Shown here piece by piece: positions 25,149 through 43,940 of a stretch of DNA of 64,000 bases. The DNA is from Brevibacterium sp. 239c. GTDB lineage: Bacteria > Actinomycetota > Actinomycetes > Actinomycetales > Brevibacteriaceae. A model generated the notes under the pieces. The model worked only from the letters and a program-made list of their open reading frames with translations. It ran no database searches and was not told the origin of the DNA. The stretch covers positions 62,001 to 126,000 of the forward strand of contig NZ_FXZH01000014.1 of assembly GCF_900169365.1 (NCBI RefSeq), given 5' to 3'. Made by a program: the position numbers and the translations under genes. Within the stretch, counting starts at the first letter, position 1. Every line of letters starts with the position of its first letter.

Positions 25149-26027
25149 ATGGCAGCAGAAACACAAGGACCCATCGCAGTTTTCGGTGCAACCGGAAAGC
25201 AGGGTGGCGCCGTCGTCGATGCACTGGTGGATCAGGGGGCGCACGTTCGGGCGCTGGTGCGCAGCCCCGAATCTGAACGGGCTCGATCCCTCGCCGATCG
25301 CGGGGTTGAGCTGGCGTATGCCGATGCCGATGAACCGACATCCCTGGCTGCCGCTCTGGAGGGAGCCACAGCATTCTTCTTCATGACACTCCCGCCCGGG
25401 GGTATGGGCAGCGGAGACACCGAAGGCGAGACGCAACAGGGTCTGGCCCTGGCCCAAGCTGCGGCAGCAGCAGGTGTGCCGCACATCGTCTTCAACTCCG
25501 TCGGTGGGGCCGAGCGGAATTCGGGCGTCCCGCACTTCGAATCCAAGCGTCGCGTCGAGGCGTACTTGGAAGACCTCGATATGGCGGTGACTCTGATCCG
25601 ACCGGTGTTCTTCATGGACAACCTCGCCGCGATGGGGCCCCAGCTCGACAAGGGCGAACTCGTCCTCAGACTGCCCCTGCCCGACGGGATCAAACTGCAG
25701 ATGATCGCTGTTCGCGATATCGGCATTGTGGCCGCGTCCGCACTGCTGGGCACTGCCGACATTCGTGGAGGCGCAATCGAGATCGCCGGTGATGAACGCA
25801 CCGGTACTGAGATCGCACGCGCTTTCGGTGAGCACACGGGACTCTCCGCTCGATACGAGGAATTTCCGATCGAAGCACTCGAAGGGGACGCGGACATGCA
25901 GGCGATGTTCCGGTGGTTCGCCGAAACCCCGGCATACCAAGCCGACCTGGACGAAGTGCGCAGCATCGCGCCGAAGACCCTCGACCTTCCCGCTTGGCTC
26001 GTTGCCACCGGATACTCGGCCCGCTGA
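25149..26027 (+). CDS. NmrA-like NAD(P)-binding protein
   Basis: The 292-residue protein has a Rossmann fold with the atypical NmrA glycine motif VFGATGKQGGAVVDAL at the N-terminus, then VRALVRSPESERARSLADRGVELAYADADE as strand-helix units, IVFNSVGG, and VTLIRPVFFMDNL. NmrA-like proteins bind NAD(P) and act as redox sensors or quinone/ether reductases (HSCARG-like). The usual catalytic Tyr-Lys of SDRs is not evident. RBS GTGAGGAGTG precedes the ATG. It is convergent with the PPTase gene, 15 bp apart. Confidence 0.85.
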   Translation: MAAETQGPIAVFGATGKQGGAVVDALVDQGAHVRALVRSPESERARSLADRGVELAYADADEPTSLAAALEGATAFFFMTLPPGGMGSGDTEGETQQGLALAQAAAAAGVPHIVFNSVGGAERNSGVPHFESKRRVEAYLEDLDMAVTLIRPVFFMDNLAAMGPQLDKGELVLRLPLPDGIKLQMIAVRDIGIVAASALLGTADIRGGAIEIAGDERTGTEIARAFGEHTGLSARYEEFPIEALEGDADMQAMFRWFAETPAYQADLDEVRSIAPKTLDLPAWLVATGYSAR

Positions 26028-26042
26028 TGGCGCAAACCGTCG

Positions 26043-26798
26043 TCAGCCGATGAGAACGTCCGACAGGCTCGTTGAGGTGACAGGCAGTCGGTCGGCACAA
26101 CTCAATGCGGCTGCATGAGACGGAGGACAGGGGACGGTCGCCAGGCTCAGCCGGTTGAGCTCCGGATGCTCGGGAGCTCTGATCGAGGCCGCCCAGTGCA
26201 CGGACCCGGGAACGAGTGGCGCCTCACGGTCGGTTCCAACGACCTCGAGACCGTTGGGTTCCACATTCAGCCCGTCACCGGTTGTCTTCAGCGCAGCTTC
26301 CTTGGCCACCCAGAGCTCGATGCGTCTGCGGGTGGTGTTCGCGCCGGGGGACAGGGATTCGCCCGATGTCAGCACGTATTCGTCGAAACCCGAGAAGACC
26401 TCGTTCGGAATGTGTTCGATATCGATGCCGATGGGAGATGACGAAGGCGCCGAGGTGACCGCCACCATGTCACCCGAACGGGACAGGCTGAGTTCTGCAC
26501 CCATGATCTGCGGCTTTCCGTGGGGACCGCCGCAGGTGCGACATGTGCGAGTGAACGTCAGCTCTCCAGCGTCTCGTGGTTCGATGCCCAGACGCCGAGC
26601 GGCCATGAGGCGAAACAGGAGATGTCCGCTCCGATAGGCAGCCCTGTCTGCGGCTTGTCGAAGCCGATTCGAGTGGGCGGCTTCGGCGGGCGACAACAGA
26701 GAGTCCAGCCAACGATGGTCCTCACGAGCCTGGCTCAGTGTGCCGACATCGCATATCAGATACTCGATACTGGTCTCGATCCTCTGCTGCCGAGTCAT
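26043..26798 (-). CDS. 4'-phosphopantetheinyl transferase (Sfp/EntD type)
   Basis: The 251-residue protein carries the two hallmark motifs of the Sfp group: GIDIEHIPNEVF (Mg-binding G-x-D-x-E) and LWVAKEAALKTTGDGL (W-x-x-K-E-A-x-x-K). The N-terminal half has AAYRSGHLLFRLMAARRLG and the substrate loop CGGPHGKPQI. It transfers phosphopantetheine from CoA to the carrier domains of the NRPS at 28795-39426. The ATG at 26798 overlaps the ABC-permease stop by ATGA; a longer frame lies inside the permease gene. It ends the NRPS operon, which makes the assignment strong. Confidence 0.94.
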   Translation of the reverse strand: MTRQQRIETSIEYLICDVGTLSQAREDHRWLDSLLSPAEAAHSNRLRQAADRAAYRSGHLLFRLMAARRLGIEPRDAGELTFTRTCRTCGGPHGKPQIMGAELSLSRSGDMVAVTSAPSSSPIGIDIEHIPNEVFSGFDEYVLTSGESLSPGANTTRRRIELWVAKEAALKTTGDGLNVEPNGLEVVGTDREAPLVPGSVHWAASIRAPEHPELNRLSLATVPCPPSHAAALSCADRLPVTSTSLSDVLIG

Positions 26799-27595
26799 CT
26801 CCTGCTGATTCTCCGGTACTGGGACACGGCAACGGTGGAGAAGAGGGCAATGACTGCCACGCAGCTGATCACCGCGTAGAGAATCGGGTTGTCTGCCGCC
26901 CAGCCCGTGCCCGAGGTGTAGCCAGCGGGAGAGACATTGCCGAAGAGTTCTCGGACGCTGGTGGCCACCGCAGTGACCGGATTCCATGAGGCGATCGCCT
27001 GCAGTGGTCCGGGCAGTGAGTCGACCGAGACGAAGGCGCCGGAGAGGAAAGTGACGGGGAAGAGCCAGATCAGACCGAGACTCTGGGCCACCTCGACGCT
27101 TCGGGCGGTCAGCGCGATGAACGCCCCGATCCACGACATGGCGAAGCCGAAGAGCAGCAGCAGAAGGATAGCCAGAAGTGCTGAACCGAAACCTTCGGTG
27201 ATGCGCCAGCCGATGATGAGTCCGCAGACCATGGTCACGACGATCGAGATCGAGCCGGTGGCCAAGTCGGACGTCGTCCTCCCCAGGATGACGGCCACGC
27301 GTGACATCGGCAGTGATCGGAACCGGTCGATGAGTCCGAGCTGGAGGTCCTTGGCGAGGTAGACGGCGGTGAATGAGGAATTGAATGTCAGGGTCTGGGC
27401 CAGGATCCCGCCGATGAGGAACTCCCGATAGGGCGCCCCACCCAGGCTGCCGCCGAAGACGAACGCGAGGAGGAACACGAAGATCACCGGCTGCACGATG
27501 CCGGTGACCAGAGCTCCGGGAGTGCGACGCACAGTGAGCAGGTTGCGCCAGGCGATGACGGAACTGTCACGTGCCGCGGAGGTCAGTGTGCTCAT
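26795..27595 (-). CDS. ABC-2 type exporter permease (DrrB-like)
   Basis: The 266-residue protein has six hydrophobic segments in the ABC-2 pattern: WRNLLTVRRTPGALVTGIVQPVIFVFLLAFVFGG at the first helix, then GLIDRFRSLPMSRVAVILGRTTSDL as the cytoplasmic coupling stretch, then WLFPVTFLSGAFVSVDSLPGPLQAIASWNPVTAVATSVRELFG, the family signature. It forms an exporter with the ATPase encoded upstream (4-bp overlap) and probably moves the NRPS product across the membrane. The order NRPS-MbtH-ATPase-permease-PPTase supports that use. Confidence 0.92.
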   Translation of the reverse strand: MSTLTSAARDSSVIAWRNLLTVRRTPGALVTGIVQPVIFVFLLAFVFGGSLGGAPYREFLIGGILAQTLTFNSSFTAVYLAKDLQLGLIDRFRSLPMSRVAVILGRTTSDLATGSISIVVTMVCGLIIGWRITEGFGSALLAILLLLLFGFAMSWIGAFIALTARSVEVAQSLGLIWLFPVTFLSGAFVSVDSLPGPLQAIASWNPVTAVATSVRELFGNVSPAGYTSGTGWAADNPILYAVISCVAVIALFSTVAVSQYRRISRR

Positions 27596-28575
27596 ACGTC
27601 CACCTCGGCATCCGCAGACTGTGATGGCGAGGTCTCCGGTGAGGCGGGTTTTCCCGTCAGGTCCAAGAACACGTCATCGAGTGTCGGTCGGCTCAGGGCC
27701 GCCTCGGTGACGAGGATTCCGCCGCTGTTCAGAGCATCGAGAACCTGCAGCAGTGTCTTCTGGCCGAGTGGCGCCGGCACAGTGAGACGCATTCCCGTCG
27801 AGTCGGTCTGCGCGCGGTTCGAGACTCCGATGATCCGTTCGAGAATCCGCAGGGTCTCGTCGAGCGAGTCCCTGCGGGCAAGGGTGAGTGTGATGCGTTC
27901 GGCGCCGAGGCTGACCTTGAGTTCATCAGAGGTCCCTTCAGCGATGACCTTGCCGGAGTCGATGACGGCGATTCTATCTGCCAGCTGGTCGGCCTCTTCC
28001 AGGTATTGGGTTGTCAGCAGCACCGTCGTTCCTTCTCCGACCAAAGTGGAGATGACGTCCCAGGTGTCGAGTCGCCCGCGCGGGTCGAGTCCCGTGGTGG
28101 GTTCGTCGAGAATGACCACCGGTGGTCGAAAGACCAAGGCCGAGGCCAGGTCGAGACGGCGTCGCATACCTCCCGAATAGGCTCCCGCACGCTTATCTTT
28201 GACGTCGACGATTGCGAACTCGTGCAGCAATTCACGGGCCCTGGCTCGTGACTCCTGCCGGCTCATCCCGTAGAGACGGCCGACCATGACGAGGTTCTCG
28301 TGGCCGGTGAGCTTCTCGTCAACCGCCGCGTACTGTCCCGACAGGCCGATGCTGGCGCGAACGGCGGTGGGATCGGCCGTCACCGAGTTCCCCGCGATGA
28401 CGGCCTCTCCGGAGTCGGGGCGCACCAGCGTGGACAGGATTTTGACGGTCGTGGTCTTACCGGCGCCGTTGGGGCCGAGGAGGCCGAAGATCTGTCCCTG
28501 GTCGACCTGTAGGTTGATTTTGTCGAGTGCTCTGAATGTGCCGTAGTTCTTGCTCAGCTGGTCAATGCTGATCAC
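27592..28575 (-). CDS. ABC exporter ATP-binding protein (DrrA-like)
   Basis: The 327-residue ATPase has Walker A LLGPNGAGKTTTVKIL, the signature YSGGMRRRLDLASALV, Walker B PPVVILDEPTTGLDP and the H-loop region TTVLLTTQYLEEADQLADRIAVI. The C-terminal extension after the ATPase (DALNSGGILVTEAALSRPTLDDVFLDLTG) is typical of the daunorubicin-resistance group. GTG 28575 shares its first base with the last base of the MbtH stop. Together with the permease it should export the non-ribosomal peptide. Confidence 0.93.
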   Translation of the reverse strand: MISIDQLSKNYGTFRALDKINLQVDQGQIFGLLGPNGAGKTTTVKILSTLVRPDSGEAVIAGNSVTADPTAVRASIGLSGQYAAVDEKLTGHENLVMVGRLYGMSRQESRARARELLHEFAIVDVKDKRAGAYSGGMRRRLDLASALVFRPPVVILDEPTTGLDPRGRLDTWDVISTLVGEGTTVLLTTQYLEEADQLADRIAVIDSGKVIAEGTSDELKVSLGAERITLTLARRDSLDETLRILERIIGVSNRAQTDSTGMRLTVPAPLGQKTLLQVLDALNSGGILVTEAALSRPTLDDVFLDLTGKPASPETSPSQSADAEVDV

Positions 28576-28781
28576 TAGGAGGCGATCTCGGCGAGCCGAC
28601 GCGGGGTGATGTCCGTCCAGTTCTGTTCGACGAAGTCGAGGCATTCCTCTCGGTCGGCCGGCCCGCAGACGACGACCCAGCCCGCGGGCACATCGGCGAA
28701 CGAGGGCCATAGTGAATGCTGCTGGAGCTCGTTGACGAGCACGCGAAAGGTTGCCGTGGTGTCGTCGAAGGGGTTGTTCAT
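28575..28781 (-). CDS. mbtH: MbtH family protein
   Basis: The 68-residue protein starts MNNPFDDTTATFRVLVN and contains HSLWPSFADVPAGWVVV and the closing NWTDITPRRLAE, all invariant features of the MbtH family. These small proteins bind adenylation domains of NRPSs and are often needed for their solubility and activity. It starts 13 bp after the NRPS stop and ends by sharing a base with the exporter ATPase start. It is therefore the partner of the NRPS at 28795-39426. Confidence 0.96.
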   Translation of the reverse strand: MNNPFDDTTATFRVLVNELQQHSLWPSFADVPAGWVVVCGPADREECLDFVEQNWTDITPRRLAEIAS

Positions 28782-28794
28782 GTGTCTTCAGCTC

Positions 28795-39426
<10,632 letters not shown>

Positions 39427-39502
39427 ATCGGGTGGTGGGGGAGTGCTGCAGGGACAAGGGCGGCGGGCAGTGCTTCAAGGGTGCGCAGCACTGCGTTGGC
39501 CG

Positions 39503-39727
39503 TTACTGGAACTGTCCGATGTTGATGGAGCCGATGAGGTTCATCAGATCTCCCAGATCGACGAGTGGTCCCTCGATCAGTGAGCTGGAGGTCTCGGTCG
39601 AGGTCGCCTGTGGATTCTCAGCCGCCGAGGCTGCACCCGGAGCGGTGAAGAGTCCGACGGTCACGGTCAGGGCTGCGATTGTGGCACCGAAGATGGTCCG
39701 GGTGCGTGTGTGCTTCATGGTCGTCAT
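39503..39727 (-). CDS. Small secreted peptide upstream of the NRPS
   Basis: The 74-residue product has a clear signal peptide: basic head (MTTMKHTRTRT), hydrophobic core (IFGATIAALTVTVGLFTAPGAASA) and an AxA-like cleavage site. The mature part is about 38 residues, Ser/Thr-rich then hydrophobic (GPLVDLGDLMNLIGSINIGQF), with no Cys. ATG 39727 has AAAGGAA upstream; an extension to 39883 has no start signal. It lies 76 bp upstream of the NRPS on the same strand, so it may share its promoter. I know no family; a secreted binding or structural peptide is all that can be said. Confidence 0.65.
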   Translation of the reverse strand: MTTMKHTRTRTIFGATIAALTVTVGLFTAPGAASAAENPQATSTETSSSLIEGPLVDLGDLMNLIGSINIGQFQ

Positions 39728-39908
39728 TCGTGTTCCTTTCCTGGCGGTGGAAGCAGAAGTCGTCTGCAACGGGCAATCACGTCTGATTCGGAGGGCTGTT
39801 GCGACTGGATTGCTCGAGGGGGAACTATTTTGGAAGTGAGGCTGAGGCAATTGGGCGCAGGAGCCCATCCGGTTCACAATCACTCACGGCGGGCGCATAA
39901 TAGAACGT

Positions 39909-40268
39909 ATGACCGAATATAAGAGGCCGGAGTGGCTCAGCAGGTATCAGGACTTCAAGTCGCTGTGCTCCGACGTGTCGGGGGAGTACATCCGCTTCTA
40001 TCTCACCACTGGCTGCGAGCAGATCAGCTACACGCATTCGCAGAACACGGACGGGCTGCCGAACTACTCATGCCGCCTCACGGCAGCCGACGGCACGGTG
40101 CTGGTGCTGCCACTCGACGATTGGCGCGACCGAATGGAGGAGGTATCCGGCCTGGTGCGCACCTGGCTGGACGAGCATTCGGACCTCAAGGGCTGCAAAC
40201 CCTCCAAGTCCCATTACCAAGGCGACAGGTACTGGTTCGAGCAGTGGCAGCTGGCGAATCCCTGGTGA
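39909..40268 (+). CDS. Hypothetical protein, 119 residues
   Basis: The protein is soluble-looking, rich in aromatic residues and cysteines (C21, then CEQISYTHSQN, NYSCRLTAADGTVLVLPLDDWRDRMEEVSGLVRTWLDEH, GDRYWFEQWQL). I do not recognise the family. Codon usage is normal for the region and the start is convincing: CATAAT lies about seven bases before the ATG, suggesting a leaderless mRNA. It is divergent from the secreted-peptide/NRPS operon and may mark its edge. Confidence 0.6.
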   Translation: MTEYKRPEWLSRYQDFKSLCSDVSGEYIRFYLTTGCEQISYTHSQNTDGLPNYSCRLTAADGTVLVLPLDDWRDRMEEVSGLVRTWLDEHSDLKGCKPSKSHYQGDRYWFEQWQLANPW

Positions 40269-40552
40269 TGGGGTGACGTAGAGACGCCTCCCAGCTTGGG
40301 CCGGTTGCCGAGTACATCGTTTTCGCTCAATCAAGGCATCTCGCCAAGACCCACGAACACGTTCTGTGCTCCGGTAGCCGCAATCACTGTCAGCGAATCC
40401 AGGGCGGGACGCGCAGAACTCACACCGCTGACGGCTCATCAGGTTCTGCAGGGGAAACACGTAGATTTTTCGTGCTCTTTCGGCTGGAATCCAGACACTG
40501 AAATGGATGAGTTCCGGACCTGGAACGGCCTACTTAAAGCTGATCACACACA

Positions 40553-41438
40553 GTCGTCGCAGTTGAGGCCGCGACCTGGATGGCCGCACTGGGTGCACGA
40601 GTGCGAATGCTCGTTCGCGGTGGTGGCCTTCTGGCCGGTCACGAACCGTTCGCGGGCCAGCATGTCACCGAGGCGCTTGAAAGAGCAGGGGTCAGAGTCG
40701 ATCTGAGAGCCGAGGTCACCGACCGCAGCCGGAAACGGGCCGCAGACACTGGCCTCGGTCGTATCCATGGCGGTGAAATCACGATCCGGACCAACAGTCC
40801 GGACGGGGCATCCATGTTCGAGGCTGACGAGATCCTCGTGGCGACAGGGCGACAACCACGCCTCGACGGTCTCGGACTGGAGAGCCTTGGGCTGACCAGC
40901 GAGGATATCGCAGCGGGACGCTTACCTGATTGGCTGTGTGCCGTCGGGGATGCCAGCGTAGAGGCGCCGCTGACCCACTGGGGCCAATATCGTGCCCGCG
41001 TCCTCGGCGCACAGATCAGGGCCCGAGCTCTCGGCGAAGAAGCCGAGGAGATCCAGGAGTATGTGCCGGCCCCCAGGTCGTCTACAGCGATCCGCAGTCG
41101 CCTCGGTGGGACTGACTGAAGCTGAGGCCCGCAAGGACGGCTGCGAGGTTGCGGTCTCTCAACTGCCCTTCACCTGCAGCGCCAGCACTTCATTGCTGCG
41201 CGATGATGCCGAGGGAAACGCACAGAGTGTCGTCGACGCTCGTACCGGCCGGCTCCTCGGAGCCGCCTTCGGCGGCCCGGAGGCCGCAGAACTGATCCAC
41301 CCGGCGACGGTGGCGATCGTCGAGGTACCTGTTCATGTTCTGCGGCATGCGGTTCCGAGCTTACCGGCGGCCTTGGAACTGTGGCTGCCGCTGTTGGAGG
41401 GACTCCCTCGGAAAATGCGGTTGCCCATCCCCGAGTGA
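40553..41438 (+). pseudogene. Broken FAD-dependent pyridine nucleotide-disulfide oxidoreductase
   Basis: Three reading frames together spell the C-terminal two thirds of a MerA/dihydrolipoamide-dehydrogenase-like protein. Frame one (from about 40553) has VVAVEAATWMAALGARV, then EADEILVATGRQPRLDGLGLESLG and WLCAVGDAS. Near 41070 it shifts into a second frame giving PQVVYSDPQ. Just before ASVGLTEAEA a further base is missing, giving a third frame with the dimerisation domain to 41438. The N-terminal FAD-binding half and the redox CxxxxC are absent upstream. At least two frameshifts plus truncation make it non-functional. Confidence 0.8.
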
Positions 41439-41513
41439 CGACTCCCATCCCCTGAGTCCGCTGCTTCCCTTTGCGCAAATCTGATCAACCGTCCTTTGAC
41501 GGATTTGACAGTT

Positions 41514-41594
41514 CGGCGAAACTGTTCAATAAGTGACAGCGAAACTGTGCACTTCAGTTCGGCGAAACTGTTCAATAAGTGACGGCGAAACTGT
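41514..41594. repeat. Four 12-bp direct repeats at an exact 23-bp period (iteron-like)
   Basis: CGGCGAAACTGT occurs at 41514, 41560 and 41583, and CAGCGAAACTGT at 41537; all starts are 23 bp apart. Copies 1 and 3 are each preceded by CAGTT, so ACAGTT-cggcga-AACTGT at 41508-41525 is also a palindrome. A larger unit of 40 bp (41509-41548, 41555-41594) is repeated with one change. The array ends 12 bp before the start of the AAA_14 ATPase gene, so it is probably an operator or control region for it. Confidence 0.8.
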
Positions 41595-41605
41595 AATCTT
41601 GGTCC

Positions 41606-42886
41606 ATGGAGTATCAACCACGAATCCTTGACGGTGTCATTTCAGACGCTCTGAAGAGGTTCCCTGCCATAGCTGTGGACGGTCCGAAGGCTGTGGGGAA
41701 ATCTGCGACCGCATCACGGCTGGCCGGATCTGTATTCAGGCTAGATAATCCGGAAGAACTATCAATCCTTCGCGCTGACCGTGGTCGAGCCAGCTCAGCT
41801 GCTCGTCCAGTTCTCTTAGACGAGTGGCAGTACGACCCGCCGATTTGGGACCACGTCCGTCGAGAAGTCGATCATGACCGTGCTCCGGGGCGCTTTCTGT
41901 TGACCGGCAGCGCGAATACCAATGAAACACAGATCCATACCGGTGCGGGCCGTATCGTTCGGCTCCGTATGTACCCGATGTCTCTAGAGGAACGTCTCCT
42001 AGACGAACCATCAGTCAGCCTCCGCCGCATCCTCGCTGACACCGGCGACGATATCGAGGGAACAACTAGCGTGTCGCTCGACTCGTACGTGCGCGAGATC
42101 GTGTCTTCAGGCTTCCCTGCCCTCCGCAACGGCTCCTCGTCAACAATTGCGGACGAGCTGGATGCCTATCTCACTTATGCGTTACAGAGAGAGGTTCCTG
42201 CACTCGGTTCACAATTCAGACGGCCGCAGGCTCTGCTTGCATGGCTTCGTGCATACGCTGCAGCGACCTCGACGACTGCAAGTTTCGAATCCATCGCTGC
42301 AGCGGTTTCAAAGGAGAGCCGCCCAAGCCGCGCGACTATAGGAGATTTCAGAGAAGCGCTCAGCCAATTGTGGCTGCTTGATGAAATACCCGCTTGGATA
42401 CCTGAGGGAGGGGAACTGAACAAGCTGGGAAATAAGCCGAAACATCAGCTCGCAGATCCAGCTCTTGCTGCTCGGCTCCTCCGCGCGACGCCGGAGTCGC
42501 TTCTCGGAAACCGAACACGGGCCGACACCAGCCGCAACTATCGGAGCTTGAAGAATGGCCCACTCCTCGGATCCCTCTTCGAGTCTCTCGTCACCTTATG
42601 CATTCGGTGTTATATCCCAGCATTCGGCCATCAGGTAGGTCACCTGAGAACGCACTCCGGAGACCACGAAATCGACTTGATTGTTGAAAAGCCGGATGGT
42701 CGTGTGGTTGCAATAGAAATCAAGCTCGCCTCAGAAATCGATGATTCCGACGTTCGCCACCTCAACTGGCTGCACCAGAAGATTGGTGATGAGCTCGTCG
42801 ACAAAATCATTGTGACATCCGGAAAATTCGCCTATCGCAGACAGGACGGAGTAGCTGTAGTTCCTCTGGCGCTTCTGGGCTCATAG
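41606..42886 (+). CDS. AAA_14/DUF4143 family ATPase
   Basis: The 426-residue protein has Walker A in IAVDGPKAVGKSATASRLA, Walker B-like PVLLDEWQYDPPIWDHVR, the arginine/sensor region RFLLTGSAN, and a C-terminal DUF4143 domain with a nuclease-like core HEIDLIVEKPDGRVVAIEIKLA (D...E-x-K). Proteins of this type are widespread in bacterial islands and their function is not settled; toxin/antitoxin and DNA-related roles have both been proposed. The gene lies alone between pseudogenes and is preceded by a 23-bp-period repeat array. It looks intact and recently acquired. Confidence 0.88.
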   Translation: MEYQPRILDGVISDALKRFPAIAVDGPKAVGKSATASRLAGSVFRLDNPEELSILRADRGRASSAARPVLLDEWQYDPPIWDHVRREVDHDRAPGRFLLTGSANTNETQIHTGAGRIVRLRMYPMSLEERLLDEPSVSLRRILADTGDDIEGTTSVSLDSYVREIVSSGFPALRNGSSSTIADELDAYLTYALQREVPALGSQFRRPQALLAWLRAYAAATSTTASFESIAAAVSKESRPSRATIGDFREALSQLWLLDEIPAWIPEGGELNKLGNKPKHQLADPALAARLLRATPESLLGNRTRADTSRNYRSLKNGPLLGSLFESLVTLCIRCYIPAFGHQVGHLRTHSGDHEIDLIVEKPDGRVVAIEIKLASEIDDSDVRHLNWLHQKIGDELVDKIIVTSGKFAYRRQDGVAVVPLALLGS

Positions 42887-43018
42887 CTGGAATCTGACTG
42901 CCCAACACCCTGCATCAGTCCCCTCGTCGTTTTCCTCGGTTGCCGGTTACCCAGGCGCTGAGAGTCACGCTGGCCCAGCCGATGCCTACGCCAGCAATGC
43001 TGGGGTGCCTCAGTTTGG

Positions 43019-43424
43019 TATCTGCCTCGCGATGTCTGCAAGAACGTCGTCGCTGTCCATGACGGTAACGACGGTTCTGTCCTCGCCATGAAGTCTATTG
43101 ATGGTGCCAAGATCAAGGCCGGCGCCGACATCGTCGCCTCACCCCCACGCGATCGGGTTCGGTCGACTGATCTTCCGATTCGGTGCAGACGACAAGCCAG
43201 TCGAGGAAGCCCCCGATTTCAGTCCCCTCGCAATTCCCGCCCAGACTGCCTATGGCGATTGCGGCCGCGACATCGTCACACTCGCGGGCGAGACCAAACC
43301 ACTCGTCACCAACACGGCACTTCCATGGGCGGCCCCGGAGAACCGGATCATCGTCGCCTCGAACTCCATCATCTACTCACTCGACCCAGAAGAAGAAGCA
43401 GCTCAGGAAGAAGGCGACAAGTAA
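43019..43424 (+). pseudogene. Unidentified broken coding fragment
   Basis: Two frames carry protein-like sequence: from 43019, YLPRDVCKNVVAVHDGNDG and then SVLAMKSIDGAKIKAGADIVAS; then, after a shift at about 43140, PHAIGFGRLIFRFGADD, DIVTLAGETKPLVTNTALPW and IIVASNSIIYSLDPEEEA to a stop at 43424. Together they look like one gene interrupted by a frameshift, without a clear start. I cannot name the family. It sits between the AAA_14 ATPase and transposase remnants. Confidence 0.45.
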
Positions 43425-43509
43425 TGCGTACTCTCACCACGGTCCTCGCCAGTCTGTTCCTCGTCCTCGGACTCGCCACAGGAGCATCCGATGCAACCAG
43501 AACCCCTGC

Positions 43510-43679
43510 CCGATGCGCCACAGCTAGAAGCCGGACGCGGAGAGTTTCTTTGCTCAGTCCGAGCTCGTTCGCGACGCGGGCGGTTGCCCGTTCGCGGTGT
43601 CGGGGTCGGCTTGAGCATGGATCACGAGTTCGACGGCACGAGTCTTGAGCTCGTCGGTGTATTTAACTGGCACGAGGCT
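43510..43679 (-). mobile_element. Remnant of an IS3-type transposase orfA
   Basis: Minus-strand translation gives VKYTDELKTRAVELVIHAQAD and, after a one-base frameshift, TARVANELGLSKETLRVRLL. This is the N-terminal helix-turn-helix of IS3-family OrfA proteins (K-Y-S/T-D-E-L-K-x-R-A-V). No orfB or terminal repeats are seen. The element is a fragment. Confidence 0.6.
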
Positions 43680-43691
43680 TCCGGTCGCGTT

Positions 43692-43798
43692 TGGCGACCT
43701 GTCGCGATGACCTCGTTGAGAACAGCGCTCTTGTTCTTCTTCGAGGCTTTCTTGTACTGCCTGGCGTATTTCGTGGTGGGCTCTGTTCGAGTCGCCAT
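43692..43798 (-). mobile_element. Remnant of a second transposase N-terminus
   Basis: A minus-strand ATG at 43798 opens MATRTEPTTKYARQYKKAS followed by KKNKSAVLNEVIATG, which resembles the start of integrase-core transposases (KYAxxYxxASKKxKxxxLDEVVAxTGWSRD). The homology ends abruptly at about 43700, next to the IS3 fragment, so one element seems to have been cut by the other. Confidence 0.5.
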
Positions 43799-43904
43799 CG
43801 ACCGGTCACTCCCCATGGTGTCCGAGGGTCCACCCTTTCGCGGGTAAAAATATATGAGGCATGGCGGGTGGCATCCGGACTGTTTATCTGAGTCTCGTCG
43901 ATCA

Positions 43905-43917
43905 CTAGCCAAGCTAG
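43905..43917. promoter_or_regulatory. Palindrome CTAGC-caa-GCTAG, candidate CrtR-type operator 1
   Basis: The repeat lies 23 bp upstream of the GTG at 43941, just before the -10-like TATACT (43923-43928). Its core is related to the perfect palindrome ahead of crtB and to the half-perfect one ahead of idi. Confidence 0.5.
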
Positions 43918-43940
43918 CGAATTATACTTATGGTGACAGC

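Noticed and set aside
26799-27134. N-terminal extension of the PPTase frame into the ABC permease gene
   Set aside because: The extension lies inside the permease coding sequence; the ATG at 26798 with an ATGA overlap is the natural start.
39427-39908. IdeR/DmdR iron box upstream of the NRPS operon
   Set aside because: I found no TTAGG...CCTAA-type palindrome by eye; a matrix search would be needed to be sure.
41514-41594. CRISPR array
   Set aside because: Only four 12-bp units with repeated, non-unique spacers; the structure is iteron-like and lies next to an ATPase, without cas genes.
41606-42886. AAA_14/DUF4143 ATPase as a toxin-antitoxin component
   Set aside because: No small partner gene is adjacent and the family has no agreed toxic function; only the ATPase itself can be supported.
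43622-43912. Intact transposase on the minus strand
   Set aside because: Homology covers only the first ~35 codons, then the frame runs into unrelated IS3-type sequence; treated as fragments.
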